Positions 1 through 13,575 of a stretch of 64,000 nucleotides of DNA are shown here, in pieces; position 1 is the first letter of the stretch, and each line of letters opens with the position of its first letter. Origin of the DNA: Scatophagus argus (Eukaryota > Chordata > Actinopteri > Scatophagidae); contig NC_058498.1 of assembly GCF_020382885.2 (NCBI RefSeq), forward strand, positions 5,926,501-5,990,500, in the 5' to 3' direction. The position numbers and the translations under genes were made by a program. The notes beneath the pieces are model-generated. The model ran no database searches. It saw only the letters and a program-made list of their open reading frames with translations, and had not been told where the DNA came from.

Positions 1-128
1 CCACATTTTTCATACGATATAACCGATGACCTTTGATACTGCTTTGTATGCCAATAATCTGTGGACTGTGGTTACATTTTTGTCATGTTTACCTTCCAAC
101 AATTTAGAAATGCTTTTTTTCCCTCCAG

Positions 129-193
129 GTTTCCACTCTGTTCTGCTTCCTCCTATACCCTGGGTTAATCCTCATTGACTACGGGCATTTTCA
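129..193 (+). CDS. alg6: alg6 exon with the HFQYN motif (first exon in window)
   Basis: This exon follows a CCTCCAG acceptor and enters in phase 0. It encodes a hydrophobic segment running into [10 protein letters not shown] and ends after CA before GTATCC. The split codon CA|G is completed by the next exon at 736, giving the HFQYN motif conserved in the ALG6/ALG8 family. Confidence 0.9.
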
Positions 194-3100
194 GTATCCT
201 TTATGTACACGTACACGTGCATGTGTACTGTTTATTCTCTGCGATATCATTGAAATTAGTTACTTTGCATGGAATAGTGACCTTCAAAATATGTAGGCAT
301 TGACTTTAAAGGCCCAAATAGAGTGGTATATCGATTTTTTATTTTCTATTTTCTTTTAGCTTTTGTAGCACTTGTAATCATTGAAATTGTAATACAGATT
401 TTTAATGATTTAAATTTTCAACAACTTGAAAAGTGGAAGTTTGTTATTTTAAATGTACACCATTAAATGAAAGTCTTCTAAATGGCATTAAACTCTAATG
501 TGAAAACACACCTTTTTTATAGATCCTGAAAAAGTAATATGTGGACATTTTGCCCTAAACCAACATTATATGTGAGCTTTTCAAGCATCAAAAGGGTTTA
601 AGATGTGTAAACGTAGCATCTGATACTGTTTTCAGAGATACTTGTACCACACCAAGAAACTGAGCTGTTTACCTCCTCTCAAAAGAAGTCTTGACCTGAG
701 ACATTGAGACACAATACTGACCTTAACTCTGTCAGGTACAATGGAGTGAGCCTTGGTTTTGCCCTGTGGGCGGTTCTGGCTCTCGGTCTGGGCTGGGACT
801 CGTTGGGCTCCATGGCCTTTTGCCTGGCTCTGAACTACAAACAGATGGAGCTGTACCATGCTCTGCCCTTCTTCTTCTACCTGCTGGGAAAGTGTATCAA
901 ATTGGGCCCGATGGGTCGAGGGTGAGTCTGTTTGTTTGTGTTTTGTCCCGAATCTTTACATGTACCTTCATAACTGCAAACCCTCTGATGTACTGGCACC
1001 ACTGGTTAAGAGTTATTCAGACCACATCTAGAGTACAGTGTGCCCAAAGAGATTATCATGAAAGAAAGGAAAGTAGGAAACAGTCAAATGTCTAAGTGTA
1101 CTTTCTTACAATTAAAGAAAGACTCATATCTCAATGAAGCAGCCACTCGTGTAGCTCAGGCAAACAAAACCAAGAAGATTTATATTTGTGTCTGTGAAGT
1201 CATTACTATCAAGCTGCATATTGTTTTGGTTATATTGTTTTGTCACTCTGCATGGGAGTGTCAGCTGAGCACTCAAAGCAGATATGTAATGTCAGTCTAT
1301 GAGGCAGTGTCCTCAGGAGAGCCACAGAATGACTGAGGTAATCAGATTGGATGCTGTTACTAGTGTGTCCAGTGTCTGTTTATCTAGTAACAATGTACCA
1401 AGGGCATTTAGTAGCAAATGGAGAGCTGGATTAGAAGGGCCTGGGGGAAGATATGTCCAGATGACACTCTCGCCATGCCCAAACTCCTCAGCTATGCTGT
1501 GTGTGCAACTTAACCAGCAGCTTCACAGTTACAGCTGACAAGATAGCCTGACCTACACTGAAGACTTTCAGCTGATGCATGGCTTTCACTGCATTCCCCA
1601 GCACAAGGGTCAAATCCCAAATTTAGGACTTTCAGACAGTATGTGCTAATTGTTTGAAGAACAGCAGACATAGCCAAACTCAAGATAATGTCAACAATTG
1701 TATTTTATTACATTTTTTTTTAGATATTATGTTTACAAAAAATGTCCAAACTGTGTGAGTAATTGCCCATTTTTAATTATTTGTGGTGTATCTGTACCTC
1801 CTGCCTGTCTGTCTGTATGACCCTCTTCATGTAGGTTTTTCCTGTTGGTGAGAATTGCCTCAACTGTGTTGGTGACTTTTGCCCTCTGCTGGCTGCCCTT
1901 CCTATCTGACCCCGGTCAGGCTTTGCAGGTGGTCAGGAGGGTCTTTCCCGTGACTCGTGGTCTGTTTGAGGTACTGTAGACTTTTCTTGAACAAAGAGTC
2001 AGCCGGAAAACCACATATGAAAAGCTTGATCTTGCGACTCAGTCTTATCAAAAAAATAATTGTAGTCTGGTCATGCAAGCCTCTAAGAATAGCAATTCTC
2101 CATGCTCAGTCACAAACATGTAGTTTAAAGTAAGAAGTGGAAGAAGATAATGTCTCCTGACAGATCATACACATGGCCTGGACATGAGATGATTCATGCA
2201 GGTCACATGTTCTCTGTGGTAGTTTACACTGAAGCTTTCCCCTTGAGGTGGTGTGGATGATTAACCTTAAACCATAGAAATTGTTTTTTTTTTCTTTACT
2301 CAGTCACCAGTCACTCAGGTCTGAAACAGGGCATGGTTATATGTTTTTATGTCTTTTTGCTGAAGGAAGAGTACTCTTTTGTGGAGACTTTTCAGATTAG
2401 GGTTTAACTTTTTTCTCACCCCAGGATCACTCACTTTGTGGTCATAAAAACTATTTATTTATCAGCTCTTTATTTATAAAAGCTCTGTTTTACAATTCTC
2501 TTATGCTTGTCATAAATGTATTATTTTGAGATATTGGTTTAGGGTTTGTCATGTTTCTAAAGACAATATTAACAGATGCTATGGATTGAGCTTTGTCTTC
2601 ATCCCAGTAATTTTCATACAGTCCTTCAAACCTTTTGATATTATAAGATTTCTTAGTGATGGATTTATTGGTTGGAATTTTGTTTGGTGATTCACTGTTT
2701 TCCAGGAACTGATATTTTTCTAGGAAGCTAAAGCCCTCACTTCATGGAGATCTGAACAAATTACAGCACATGGTTCACCAGTGCTTTTATCAAAGTCATA
2801 CACAACCTTTGCAGCACTCGTTCCCCACACACCGGTCCGTACTCTCAGCAGGGTGAACACCCCTCCACCCAGCGCTTAGCCGGTGGGAAATCGATACCCT
2901 GCAGGATCAAAGAAAACAGTGGAATAAAATGGTGAAAGGTCACAAGATCAGTTTCACTCTATCTCTGGGAGGTGTTGCTGTTCAGGATGTACAGTCGGAG
3001 GATATAGATAAATCTCACTAATTTATGGCCTGGGTGTTTTCAGCACTTCATAGCACTGCCATGTTCCAGCCATATGGACTGATGAGTGTGGCCTGCACTA

Positions 3101-5180
3101 TGCTTAAAGGCATATCGGAGCACATCCGACAACTGTTGCCTGCTACCAACTTCATCTTTGGAAAGGGTATGTGTGTGTTAGACTGTTTCATAGCGCGCAC
3201 ACACACACATTTTTAAGTTGCGGCCAGTCAGTCATTGAGAGAGAGAGAAAAGGAGGCAAGGGAATATGATAATTTAAAAAGGAAACAACAGTGAACTGTG
3301 AGAAAGGATACTTTGAAGACTTCAGTCAGCAGTGTTTCTATGTGTGACCGACAGCTTAGAAGCAAAGGTTTGCAGCTCTCATTTCTGAAACCTTGTGTGT
3401 ACCCTCTTGTCCCCATCCCCAAAGGTGGCACCCACCACAAGGTGTCATGGATGTGAGAAGTAATTGAAAATTCTACCAGGGAAGCAGATGGCAGCGTGCG
3501 CTGTGGCAGTATTTGTTCAACGAAACGATGCAAACATAATACACAGGGTGTGAGAGATACTATACTCCCCTATGACGACAGCGTGAGAGGCTGCCGGGGG
3601 CGGCTAGTCCTGAACTAATTGTGAAATTGTGCACGTAAGCAGAAGCTCTGGACAAGGGGACAGGGGTGAGAAGGGGTGGTGGGGATGAAGAGGGCCGGTG
3701 ACTGGTGCTCGAGGCAGCTTCTGGGCGGGAGCAGTTGTAAGTTTACCCACTGAGCTGCATTCTGGCGTCTCACGTTGCTGCCTGCTCACAAAAATGGCAC
3801 CAAATGCTTCTCTCTGTGAAATGCCACGCTAGCTTATAGGTGAAGGAGCCACGCGGCTTTCACCCCCTTACATTTGCCAATGGGAACCCCCACCCTCCCT
3901 CTCCTCTCTTGTTCCTGTGTTGCCTTCAGGTGACGTCCAGAAACATTCCCGTAGCGGTTATTTGGAGCTGAGAGGCTAAGGGGAAAGAGAGAGGGAAGGG
4001 GCTGTGACAACACAACACTGGAGGGCCCAGTGTTGCTGACTAGGCTGCCATTAAGATCCACACAGCTGTGCCCTGAGCAGCTGTAGCACATAGGAGAGAG
4101 AGGAGGCCAGAAATAGTTTTTCTAGACGGGGCCACACACTGAAACCATTCAGAGCAGGACCATAAAGCTGATCTAGCTTTGTGTTGGTGTGATATCATGG
4201 TACACAGTGGCGGCTTGAGCCTCAATATCATCTGATCCCCGCACAAGTGCATAAGCACTTAAAACAACTGAATCTCACAGCAGCGTCCTCCTCGTCCCTC
4301 ATAAACCACAAGTACTTTTAGGCTGGTATTCAGGTTGTAACATATCTTCCATATCATTCATAAACCTTCAAGATTTGATTTTACGGGATATTTATTAAAA
4401 CAATGTAAAAAAGATACCGTCTAACATGAGAGAAGGAAAAATGATGGTGTTTTAATTACAATTTCAATGATTAGTCAGTTGATCAATAGTTGATAGACAG
4501 AAAATTAATTGACAACTATTGCTATTTTGATAATTAATCGTTTTTGTTATTTTAGTCAAGCATACATTCCAGATATTCTCTGTATTCAGCTTCCCAAATG
4601 TCAAAATGTGCTTCTTTTCTTTCTGTAAATTGAATCAAGTAGATTTTTGAGTCTTGGTCATACAAAACACATAATAAATCACTTCAGGCTTGTGAAATTG
4701 TGATTTTCATTATTTTAAATTAATCAGTCAAGAAAAATATTCAGGAGAGTAACTGACAGTGAAAATTACTGTTAGCTGCAGTTCTAGTTTTCAGTTAACT
4801 AGTTGTGTAAAATAGTTTAAAATAAATATATATATATATATATATATTTTTTTTTTGCTTAAAATCCTAATGCACTGACTTATACAGAGAGCTGTTTAAC
4901 ATATTGACATGCTGTGTCTCTCAGCAGTTCTCTGTGGTTGGTCTGTATCTGCTGCTCGGGTTCAGCACTTGACCTTCTGTCCTCAAGTTTACAAATAAGT
5001 CCCATACTTTTTCTGACAGGGCAGTAAATTTATGATGGAGTGATGGGTTATGTACAAATGTCCCTCTGGAGAACCACGGGGAATTTTAATCGCCGTCTCA
5101 GTGGGGAAATAATTATTTACAGCAATGCCACTTTAATTTTTTCTAATTTGAAAATGACTGTGTTTTCATGTGACTTCTCA

Positions 5181-5214
<34 letters not shown>

Positions 5215-8200
5215 GTGTGGACAGGATAAGGTGGCCAACACATGGTGCAGCTTGAACATCCTGATAAAGATCAGATCCATCTTGTCCAGAGACTCCCAGA
5301 TCTACCTCAGGTAATCCCTGTGTCTGTCTAACAAGCCTTCACTTTTTTCTCTTCTGCCTTTCACTGTTTCCTTCTGTCACTGGCTGTATTGTTCTGTCTT
5401 TATTTCTTTGACCCCCCCACCCTCATGTCTCTTGTTTTCACTTCTTTGATTTCCTGGCAAAGCGGAACTTGCCCAAGGGGGTGAAGACAGTGATGACAGC
5501 GGGTTGGGGAAATAAAATCATCCCGTAAAGAAACATTTTGTGTGGAACTTTTCAGCATGAACTTGCAGCCGTTCTTGGAAATGTGGTGCAAAGAGGCTGA
5601 ACTGAAATATGTGTCATGTACCAGATTTTTTTCAGACTTGTTATGGATTATATGTTGTCGTAGATGATGTAATATTATAAAGACAAATTAATCACGTCAT
5701 CAGTGTGGACAGTGTAGTAGCCCAAATACTCTTTGTAGCATCAACGGAAATATTTGTACAAGTTATTTTGACCAAAAGCTGAGAACCTGTCCGATCACAG
5801 GGAGAAAAAGTCGACGCAACAGTTGTGTCATGGTGGAACCTGCTTAAATAACCCAGCATGCTAAATTTAGGGGTCCCATGTTCGCAGCATGGACACGTTT
5901 CTGCCAGACTGCTAAGTCCGGGGATCAAGTTGGACTTCTTTGACTGTAGTGCATTTCAAACAAATGAAAAACACTCTTGTCTTTTTGGCACATGGAGTGG
6001 ATTGCTAAATGCTCTGGTGTGGGTTTACTGTGTACATAGAATGAATCAGCTGTGAAAAGTGATCCATGTCCTTCCGGACCGCAGAACCCTGCCCTACACA
6101 TAACACACCCGCTTTCATACCCATTTACTGCTCCTTTATTACTGCTACCCATCTACCTACCACTGTCAATATCTCTTTCAACCTGTCCTGTCTCCGTCTG
6201 TGTCGTGGTACGTACACATTGCTGGCCTCACGCCTTGAACTAACTCGCTGCCTGACCTCTCAGCACATTCGCACTGACACATAGTCACTCTCTTCTGGTG
6301 CCTCCACCCCCAGAAGGTGACAATTGAAGGGTTAAACTAATGCCTTCTAACCCTAAGAAGGGGCCAGTATTTGGTCATTGTCCACATAGCAGAGGTCTTT
6401 GGGGCCAGGCGGTGCCTAAAACAACAATGTGCATCCATAGTTTTGGTTGGACATATTGATCGTTTGCGGTTGACATCAGAAAATCAGACCACCTTGTGCC
6501 ACTGACTGAACACAACAGTCTTACTTTGTTGTTTGTGTTTGCTTTGTCAGTCTGGCAGAATAGTGTACCGCTGAGTGGTTGCTATCAGTTTTCACATGAA
6601 GCCACTTGAGCACTGCAGAAAGATGAATGTATACGCCTGAAATTATGTGCAAATGCAGCTATTCATATTGGCTCCCAATTGATTTTATACTCATCATGTC
6701 TTCTGCTGTACAATTATTTTTTTCCTTCATTTCACACTGGGAATTTTCTGATTTTTCATGCATTTAACGGTCTTTGATGAGACGCAATCTGACTGTTTAT
6801 TTGTACTGTTTTTCCAGTGCTGCCTGCACCCTCCTGGCAGTCCTACCTTCCTCTGTCAGACTCCTGATGAAGCCCACCTTCTGGCAATTTAAACTGGCCT
6901 TGGTAAGTGTAATCAAATGTACAGATCCTCCTCTCATTATCAGTAATTTAATAATTTGTTCGTAATTTAACTGTCTTGTCTAAAACAGTGTCAAATATTC
7001 ATTCCTTTAGTTGTTTCCTTTGCTGGTAAAAGAATGCTGTCCAGTATTAATGTTCAGTAACAGTAGTTATACTAATAATTTCAATGTCACTTTCAGGTTA
7101 ACTCATCTCTAGCATTTTTCCTCTTCTCCTATCAAGTTCATGAAAAGTCCATCCTTTTGGCTGCCTTGTAAGTACCGAGGTAATAACAGTAACTTCCACA
7201 GGTTTTGTCCCACCGGGTGATTTGTCGACATGTGACAGCAGCGACTGTGCTTTTTCTATCTCATAGTGATATCTCAAATATTCATGAGTGTAGATTTAAT
7301 TTCTCTGCCTGCGAAGGAGCCATTCGTCTGTTCCTCGCCTCAAATCTCAGTTTATGTCCTGCAGATTGTTAATGAGTTGAGTACATGTGCACTCAGTAGA
7401 AGTGACATCATCGTCCTGCTATAGTGCGGGAGTTGTAGACGAACACTCTATTTAAGTGCAGACTCGCTAACTGAGGGGTTATTCACCTCTGTCATCGCAC
7501 TCAACTGTCATATTTGCTGTGGTGTGTATAAGAGTTGGGTTGTATTTAACGGACTTAATGCAGCACTTGCACATGTGATGTAAGACATGAAGACGTGCAT
7601 GTTCATGCGGTTCATTGCCATTTTCTTCCATATGTATAAAGCTGTGGCGGCTGTAGGTAGAGAGTGAGATAGATTTGATAGCAAGGGATTTGGTTCCTAG
7701 ATCTTGGCTCATCTATTAATCTAGATTAGGGTAGATTGTTGCTTTATTAACTATTGAGTTATATCTCCCACCTGTCTCCCTGAATCAATCAGTAATGCAT
7801 GTCCAGGGATTAGGAAAGAATGGCAGGCGGCAGCTCGGGGCGTTGTTTGCGCGGGATCAATTATTGGGCTGTAACAAGATCGCCAAAGAGCACTGGCTGT
7901 AATTATGGGTTCAGGGACCGGTGGAAAGTGTCCTCCTCAGAGAACAGTGTGCATCTAACAGTGGATGGCAGTGACGCACTCAGCCAGGTTCAACTAACAA
8001 CAGGCCTGCACTTCGCAGACACGCAGATGTGGCATGAAGTCAACTCTTAACTTCTTATGTCAAAACTGAATATAAAGTAAAAGTTGGATTTTTAAGAACA
8101 GTTGTTGAAGGTTTCAAAGAGTATGCTCGTATAAAATAATGTTGTACCATAAACACTTGGCTGCCTTGTGAGAGACTGTCAATAATCAATTCATGAGGCT

Positions 8201-11200
8201 GTCCTACCGGGTTAGTTGCTTTAATATATTAGATGCATGGTATCGGTTCACATCCATCTCAGACCTAACATGGCCTTACCTCCTTCCGTAGAGTGTGTTC
8301 AACAGTGAGAATATTGAACTTTGTTTTGTTTTTTTCTAGGCCTGTCTGCCTCCTACTGAATGATCTCCCCTTGATGGGTATTTGGTTCCTGCAGGTCTCT
8401 ACATTCAGGTAAGGCTATGTTGGAGAAAGTTTTATATTTATGTTGTTGTTTTGTTTTTGTTTTTTTAATAAGGTTATCATGTATATGGCAAAATACATTA
8501 AAGATACAAGGGCTGTACACTGGCAGGAGTTGGAGAAGCTCTTGTGCTTACTGAGAAATGTGTATTAGCTTGTATTGGCTTGTCAGTTTATTATTTAAAC
8601 CTGGATGACATTACCCGTTCAGTTGGATTAATTTTTAGAAAATATATATATCCCCTTTCTTCCAAAGAGTTATATTTGAACATCGATACCCCTGTAACAC
8701 ATAATACCTTCTGTGTTTAATCTGTACAAAAGAAAAAGTGTAAAAATGACACGTTGGCTGTCACTGCTGAATGTCTGTCAACTTTGTGCCAATGACCAGG
8801 AATCAATAAGCTTTTTCCCAAAATGTCAAACTATTCCTTTTAATAAACAACAGGCTCCCATGTATCCCTTTACTGAAACTCTGAAACTGCCATCTTCAAT
8901 GCAGCATTATTAGGTACAGAAAGATTTAAGCAAATCAAAAATATTGTATTTTCATTCAGACAAGCCTCACTTAGTCTGGTTTGACCAGACATGTAACTAC
9001 TGTTTAATCACTTTCTTATTCTGTACGTGTCACTTGTGGCTGCAGTGGTCAGTGTTCAACAAAAGACTTGTTTTAAGAAATAGATGGTTGGATATCCTGG
9101 AGTCTAATATTGCATCTACCACATAACTGCAGTTCCCAAGGTTCGAATCTGTCATTTCACTGTCACCTTTCTTTATTTCCCCCTTTTTTCTGTCTCATCT
9201 CTGTGAACTATCAAATGAGAAACAGCCACAGAAATAATCCTAAAAAGCCAAATGGGTCTGTGATATGGGTTGAGCTGAGGACCGTGAATGGAAAAGACAG
9301 GTTTTGCTACAAGTGTTGTGTCTAACATTCACCAGCTGTTGTTAAATTCTTCCGGCAGCACTAATTTGTTGTGTGTGTGGTTTAGTATAAGGGTATCTGG
9401 GGATTACATGGCATAGCCTGCATGCCTGTTGTCTAAGCATGCGTTGTGTAGGGACAGGAGGTCATTCTGTAGCTGCTTCTCAGTACAGTCTTAACTTCGC
9501 ATTATCTGCATCCTCTACAGGCTCTGCCATTTAAAAAAAAAAATACATCTTTTGTTCACATAATTGGCTGAATGGATACTCAACCATAGCAATTTTAAGA
9601 GGACAGAATGCGGCCAGTCTGTTTAAATTGATGAAGTATGTATTTCTAAATTGTTAAACATTTATCTGCTGAATGTAGCTTTTTTTTTTGTGGGACTTAA
9701 AAAAATCTGAATGAGCGGTTTTGTTGTGAGTGGGTCGGTTTTTACAAGCCGGGCTGACGTGCGATTTACTAAGAGTCAACTGTTGTTCTTGTCCATGCCC
9801 CTCTGCTAAACTAAGATAAGCTTGGCATGAATGTCAGTGCCATCTCTCCCCAGGGGACAGACTGCTTGTGCCGGCCTGCTGGATAAAAGCTCCATGGTTT
9901 TTTTCTCAGCTAACATGATACTGAATGATGTATTAAAAATGCCATCACCATCATGCTACGTTATGTTTCCGTATTCCGTTCCAAACGTTTGTATGAAAGC
10001 TCCAGCTGCACATTGCATCTAAAAAAGTGGAAAAGACTCCTGCAGTTCTTCTTTACTCTGTTTAGAGTCACTATACTCTGCTCTGCCGGGGTCATTGTAC
10101 ATCACTCCAGACAAAGACATCAGCAAATATGCCTGAATTAACTTTTAATGCATCGTATTTGTCCCTCTGTGCAGCATGGTGCCTCTGTTTCTAAAGGACG
10201 GTCTGCTGGTGCCCCTTGTTGTCACCTGGCTGGCCTTCCTCTTCTTCAGCATCTATCTACTGTCCGCACTGGAGCACTGTTCAGAGGAAGAGCTGAGACT
10301 GGGAGCTTATCACAAGCTGCTTATCTGCCTACCAAAACTGGACCTGGGCTGTATTGTAAGATGGAAGGTCAGTGTGGTCCAAATCCTGACACAATGATAG
10401 CACAATACCAGTCACTGGATTGTGTGATATACCTGAAAATGTTACAACCAGGCCACAGGTTATATGTAACCTACATATCTACAAACACTTCAACACTTTT
10501 TTTTTTCATTTCAGTCTTTTGACCTGGAACTCAGTTTATGTGGACTCAGTATCATAAAGATTGTTGTTCTGCAGGAAGGGACAGTTGCATAGTGAGAGCA
10601 GCGTCTGACCATTTAATTGTGTATCCCCAGCCGTGCTAACACAAAAGATGAAGCCAGAATAGTATAAAAGTGTTAATTTCATGCCTTATAAAAGTCACGT
10701 GCTGCAGGTCAAGCTGCGGAGGTCTGCAGTCCCAGAAATTTGTACAGGAAGTGAGAGCTTCAATTACTGTGGTTAGAGCTCTGATTGGTTGCTAATAAAA
10801 ATAAAGGTCATGTAGATTACTGCTAACAGAGTTAAGGAAGGCAGTATTGTACAGTATGTATTCAGTTTTCTTTTCATCGGTACAAACAGATTGCGTCATT
10901 TAAAGGTGTAATTTAAAACACCTTTAAATAAACTGTGTAAATAAACTGTGTGTATTTAATTATAGCATCTTTCAGATAATTCTAATGTCATGGGTTTTTG
11001 TTTGCAGAGCCATGTGACAGTCCCAGTAAAAACTGTGTTCCCATTCATGTCATTGTCAAAGGGTCAGGTGGGGCATGAGTTCCTCGCTAACACGGTGCCT
11101 TTTTTTGATATTATCACCAGGAGCTGCTAGAATCACAAATTTTCCCATTCTGCTCGCGGCAGCTTCAAGTTCACAGCATGGTGTTCTTTTGCTAATGATA

Positions 11201-12508
11201 GGAACTACGCTCAGTGACCAGTAGTAAAAGTAGTAGTCGTGATATTACAGCTCGATTAAGTTAATAGTTCATGCCTGCTCGAGGAGGAGGGAGTACAGCT
11301 GATGCTGATTTGTAATAAGAAGGGTGCTGATTTCAGGATCCCAGATGGCCTGTACTTTGAAAGTGGCACTAGACCTAAATTGCAACCGTGTGAGAAGATA
11401 TACCCAACTGTATAAATAAAGATCATGTGCCGCTGTAAGCTGTGTAAGCTGTCCAGGGATGAAAGCCGCTGCCAGCCAAAGAATTATTTATCACTTATTT
11501 AAGTTTCCACGGCGTCTGAAGTGGCTGCACTTCCAGCCCCTTAGCGACAGGGGCACCGGTAGGGTGTCAGAGATTAAGAAGAGGTGTCTTTTTATAGTGC
11601 GTGTCATTAACACAGGTTTGCCTAGATATATTTATTTACACAAGCAGCATAAATAGCGAGCCCCAATGAGGGCGATAAGGTTTCATGGGTTCGGGGTGGC
11701 AGGGAGTGTGCGGGCATGAGGTGTTTCCTCCATCTTACTCGCTGACTTATCTCTAGGTCATAAAGCCCAAATAGACACACGAATGATCTCGCTCTCGTCA
11801 CCACTTCTGTTTGGAAATCTGTACCAAGGCAAAAAGCAGTTATGTAGGCCTTAATTCAAATTGGCTGCTCCACACTGTGACACCGCAAGTCTATCTTTTC
11901 TTTATAGCACCTCTCAAATGAGCAATTTGATGGAAGTCATCCAGTGATAAATATACAATGTGATTTGAGAGCTGTTTCAAATTAAATCATTCAGTGGTCT
12001 GGTATTATCGTTGTACTTAAAATTAAAGGAAAAGCTAGAACAGTTTGTTCTAAGCCTGAGGTGCCCAGTCTTTTCATTGTTTTACATTGAACAGTATCTG
12101 GTATGGAATATCAATTCAGTCACCACAAAAAAAGCAGTTTGGACAGGGGAAAAATCTACAGTAAAGGGGTATTTCAGCAATTTGCAGAAGCTGAGATAGC
12201 CAAAATTTTAGACCCCAGAATATGTCAGATAGTCTTAACTCCCTCTTTCAACCACCATTTGATAATTGGTATTGGTTAACTGATAAGCGTTGTGTCTGCC
12301 TCTGTTACAGTTCTATATCAGCGTCACAGCCATGGTTGGTCTGAGCATCGCGAATGTAGCTCTGGTTCCTCCACCACATCTTCCCGACTTGTTTCCTGTG
12401 TTGGTGTCTACTACTGCTTTCCTGCACTTCTTGGGACTATTTCTATATTTCAACATCGTCCAGTTAAGCGGGCCACCCAGCAGAAAGAGCCAGAAGAAGA
12501 TCAACTGA
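129..12508 (+). CDS. alg6: alg6, dolichyl-P-Glc:Man9GlcNAc2-PP-dolichol alpha-1,3-glucosyltransferase (5' part outside window)
   Basis: This ER multi-pass membrane enzyme (GT57 family) adds the first glucose from dolichyl-P-glucose to the lipid-linked Man9GlcNAc2 precursor of N-glycans. Nine coding exons are seen: 129-193, 736-921, 1835-1970, 5225-5310, 6818-6902, 7097-7167, 8340-8408, 10175-10367 and 12311-12508. Together they give 1089 nt, or 362 residues plus a TGA stop, with every exon phase matching. The human protein is about 507 residues, so roughly the first 145, including the N-terminal luminal catalytic loop, lie upstream of the window. Matches to the recalled human protein include [59 protein letters not shown] and LPDLFPVLV, and the tail ends in KSQKKIN. 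Several hydrophobic membrane segments are visible. The recalled human sequence was used to choose between possible donors, for example 10367 rather than 10355. Confidence 0.95.
4465..4787 (+). repeat. ancient interspersed repeat of a teleost/vertebrate family, degraded
   Basis: The left part is rich in TTAGTCAGTTGATCAA and ATAATTAATCG-like segments. The middle contains a run resembling TCAGCTTCCCAAATGTCAAA, and the right end reads GAAAATTACTGTTAGCTGCAG. This matches from memory a common fish repeat that ends in AAAATAATCGTTAGTTGCAG. The copy is diverged and carries no coding capacity. Boundaries are approximate. Confidence 0.5.
5182..5219 (+). repeat. GT microsatellite abutting a splice acceptor
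   Basis: About 18 GT units with a single GC interruption end four bases before the AG of the alg6 acceptor at 5223-5224. Confidence 0.9.
5225..5310 (+). CDS. alg6: alg6 exon behind a GT-repeat acceptor
   Basis: This 86-nt exon encodes [20 protein letters not shown] and a few more residues, and leaves in phase 2 (AG|T) at a GTAATC donor. It aligns with human residues around [20 protein letters not shown]. The acceptor is unusual: a GT dinucleotide repeat directly precedes the ACAG, in place of a pyrimidine tract. Confidence 0.9.
8715..8842 (+). repeat. fragment of a MITE-like fish repeat in an alg6 intron
   Basis: The segment opens with TTTAATCTGTACAAA followed by AAAAATGACACGTTG and closes with AAAATGTCAAACTATTCCTT. 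The closing motif is shared with the right end of the element at 44567-44943. It appears to be the right-hand part of the same widespread family, internally diverged. Confidence 0.45.
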
Positions 12509-13575
12509 ATGGTGCCAAAGGTAATGATAGCACGGCAGGAGATTTGTAGGTGATTTTGCATCAGGGAAGCCAGTGTTACACCGTGGGTCACGTCTGCTCT
12601 TAATCTGCATGGAGGCCTTCTTTTGTGCCATCGTGACCTCAACACAAACCGTACAACCATAGACCTGCAACATAAGCATAATAACTTTACAAAATTCTGA
12701 ATATTGTATTTAATTTCTGTCCCCAAATCCCCCTAAAACCTACACACTGGGCCATTTACAAGCAAAAATGTCAAATATAATGGTTCCAACTTCTCAAATA
12801 TGAGACTGTGTTTGAATCTGTTTTTCCTCTTCTTGAATTACATTATTGAATTTCTTAAGAGACAGTGGCTGCTTGGAAATGATTCTGTTCCCTGAATACT
12901 TATTGCCCAAGTGTTTAATTGAGATGGTATCCAGCAGAATAGTTGATAATTCATATAGTCATTGGTTGGAGCCCTTCTCACACGCTTATTAAGGCATATT
13001 GTTGGTTGAAAAAAATCATTCTACTACAAAATGACAAATCACAGGACAAGTGATGTCAAGTAAAAGGGAAAGGCAGTGGTATTTCTCCAATCTGGACCAA
13101 AACTTTTTTTTTAAGCTATAAAAATTGACAAAGTACTCCCTTCTTCAAACTACACAGTTGCTGACTAATCTCAAAAGTCCACCAAAGCAAGCAGCATGCA
13201 GCTGACACACTTGATGTGGCTCTGTGCCTTTATGCTGAAGCTGCAGGTGGACACAATAATAGGAACAGCACTCTAATGTTCACTTACTGTTAAGACCACG
13301 GGGAAAAAATGTTGGTTTAATTTTGTGATAACTTTTAAAGCCACAGTTGTTGGTGGTGACTTAATGATATTACTGTAAGATTTGTGTTTACCTGTTTGGG
13401 GACTGTGATTCAAATGTACACCTGATGGGACTGGGCTCAGGTCTTGCATTAATGGTTGTCAATGTCTTTTTTCTTTTTTTAAATAGTTTTCTACTGTATA
13501 TTTTTATCCATCATTGAAGTCATTTTGTACAAACTTAGATTGTGCGAAAATAAATAAACTTTCTCAATGACCCAA
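12311..13575 (+). other. alg6: alg6 terminal exon with 3'UTR
   Basis: The last exon encodes the final 65 residues, with a TGA at 12506-12508. The 3'UTR then runs about 1.05 kb without a conserved reading frame. Two overlapping AATAAA signals lie at 13549-13554 and 13553-13558, so cleavage probably falls near 13570-13585. The exact cleavage site cannot be seen from sequence alone. Confidence 0.75.
13553..13558 (+). terminator. alg6 polyadenylation signal
   Basis: Canonical AATAAA about 1.04 kb after the alg6 stop, overlapping another AATAAA at 13549-13554. It is the best candidate for the end of the transcript. Confidence 0.65.

Larger units (their letters stand above)
1971..5224 (+). other. 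alg6 intron, 3.25 kb, non-coding
   Basis: No conserved coding sequence was recognised here. The intron holds an old interspersed repeat (about 4465-4787), a short AT run near 4826-4848, and a GT microsatellite that extends to within a few bases of the acceptor. Short open frames on both strands have no similarity I recognise. Confidence 0.6.

Noticed and set aside
10344..10367. Earlier donor (ATT|GTAAGA) for the alg6 exon starting at 10175
   Set aside because: It is in frame but drops four residues that keep the spacing to the human protein; the GTCAGT donor at 10368 fits the family length better.
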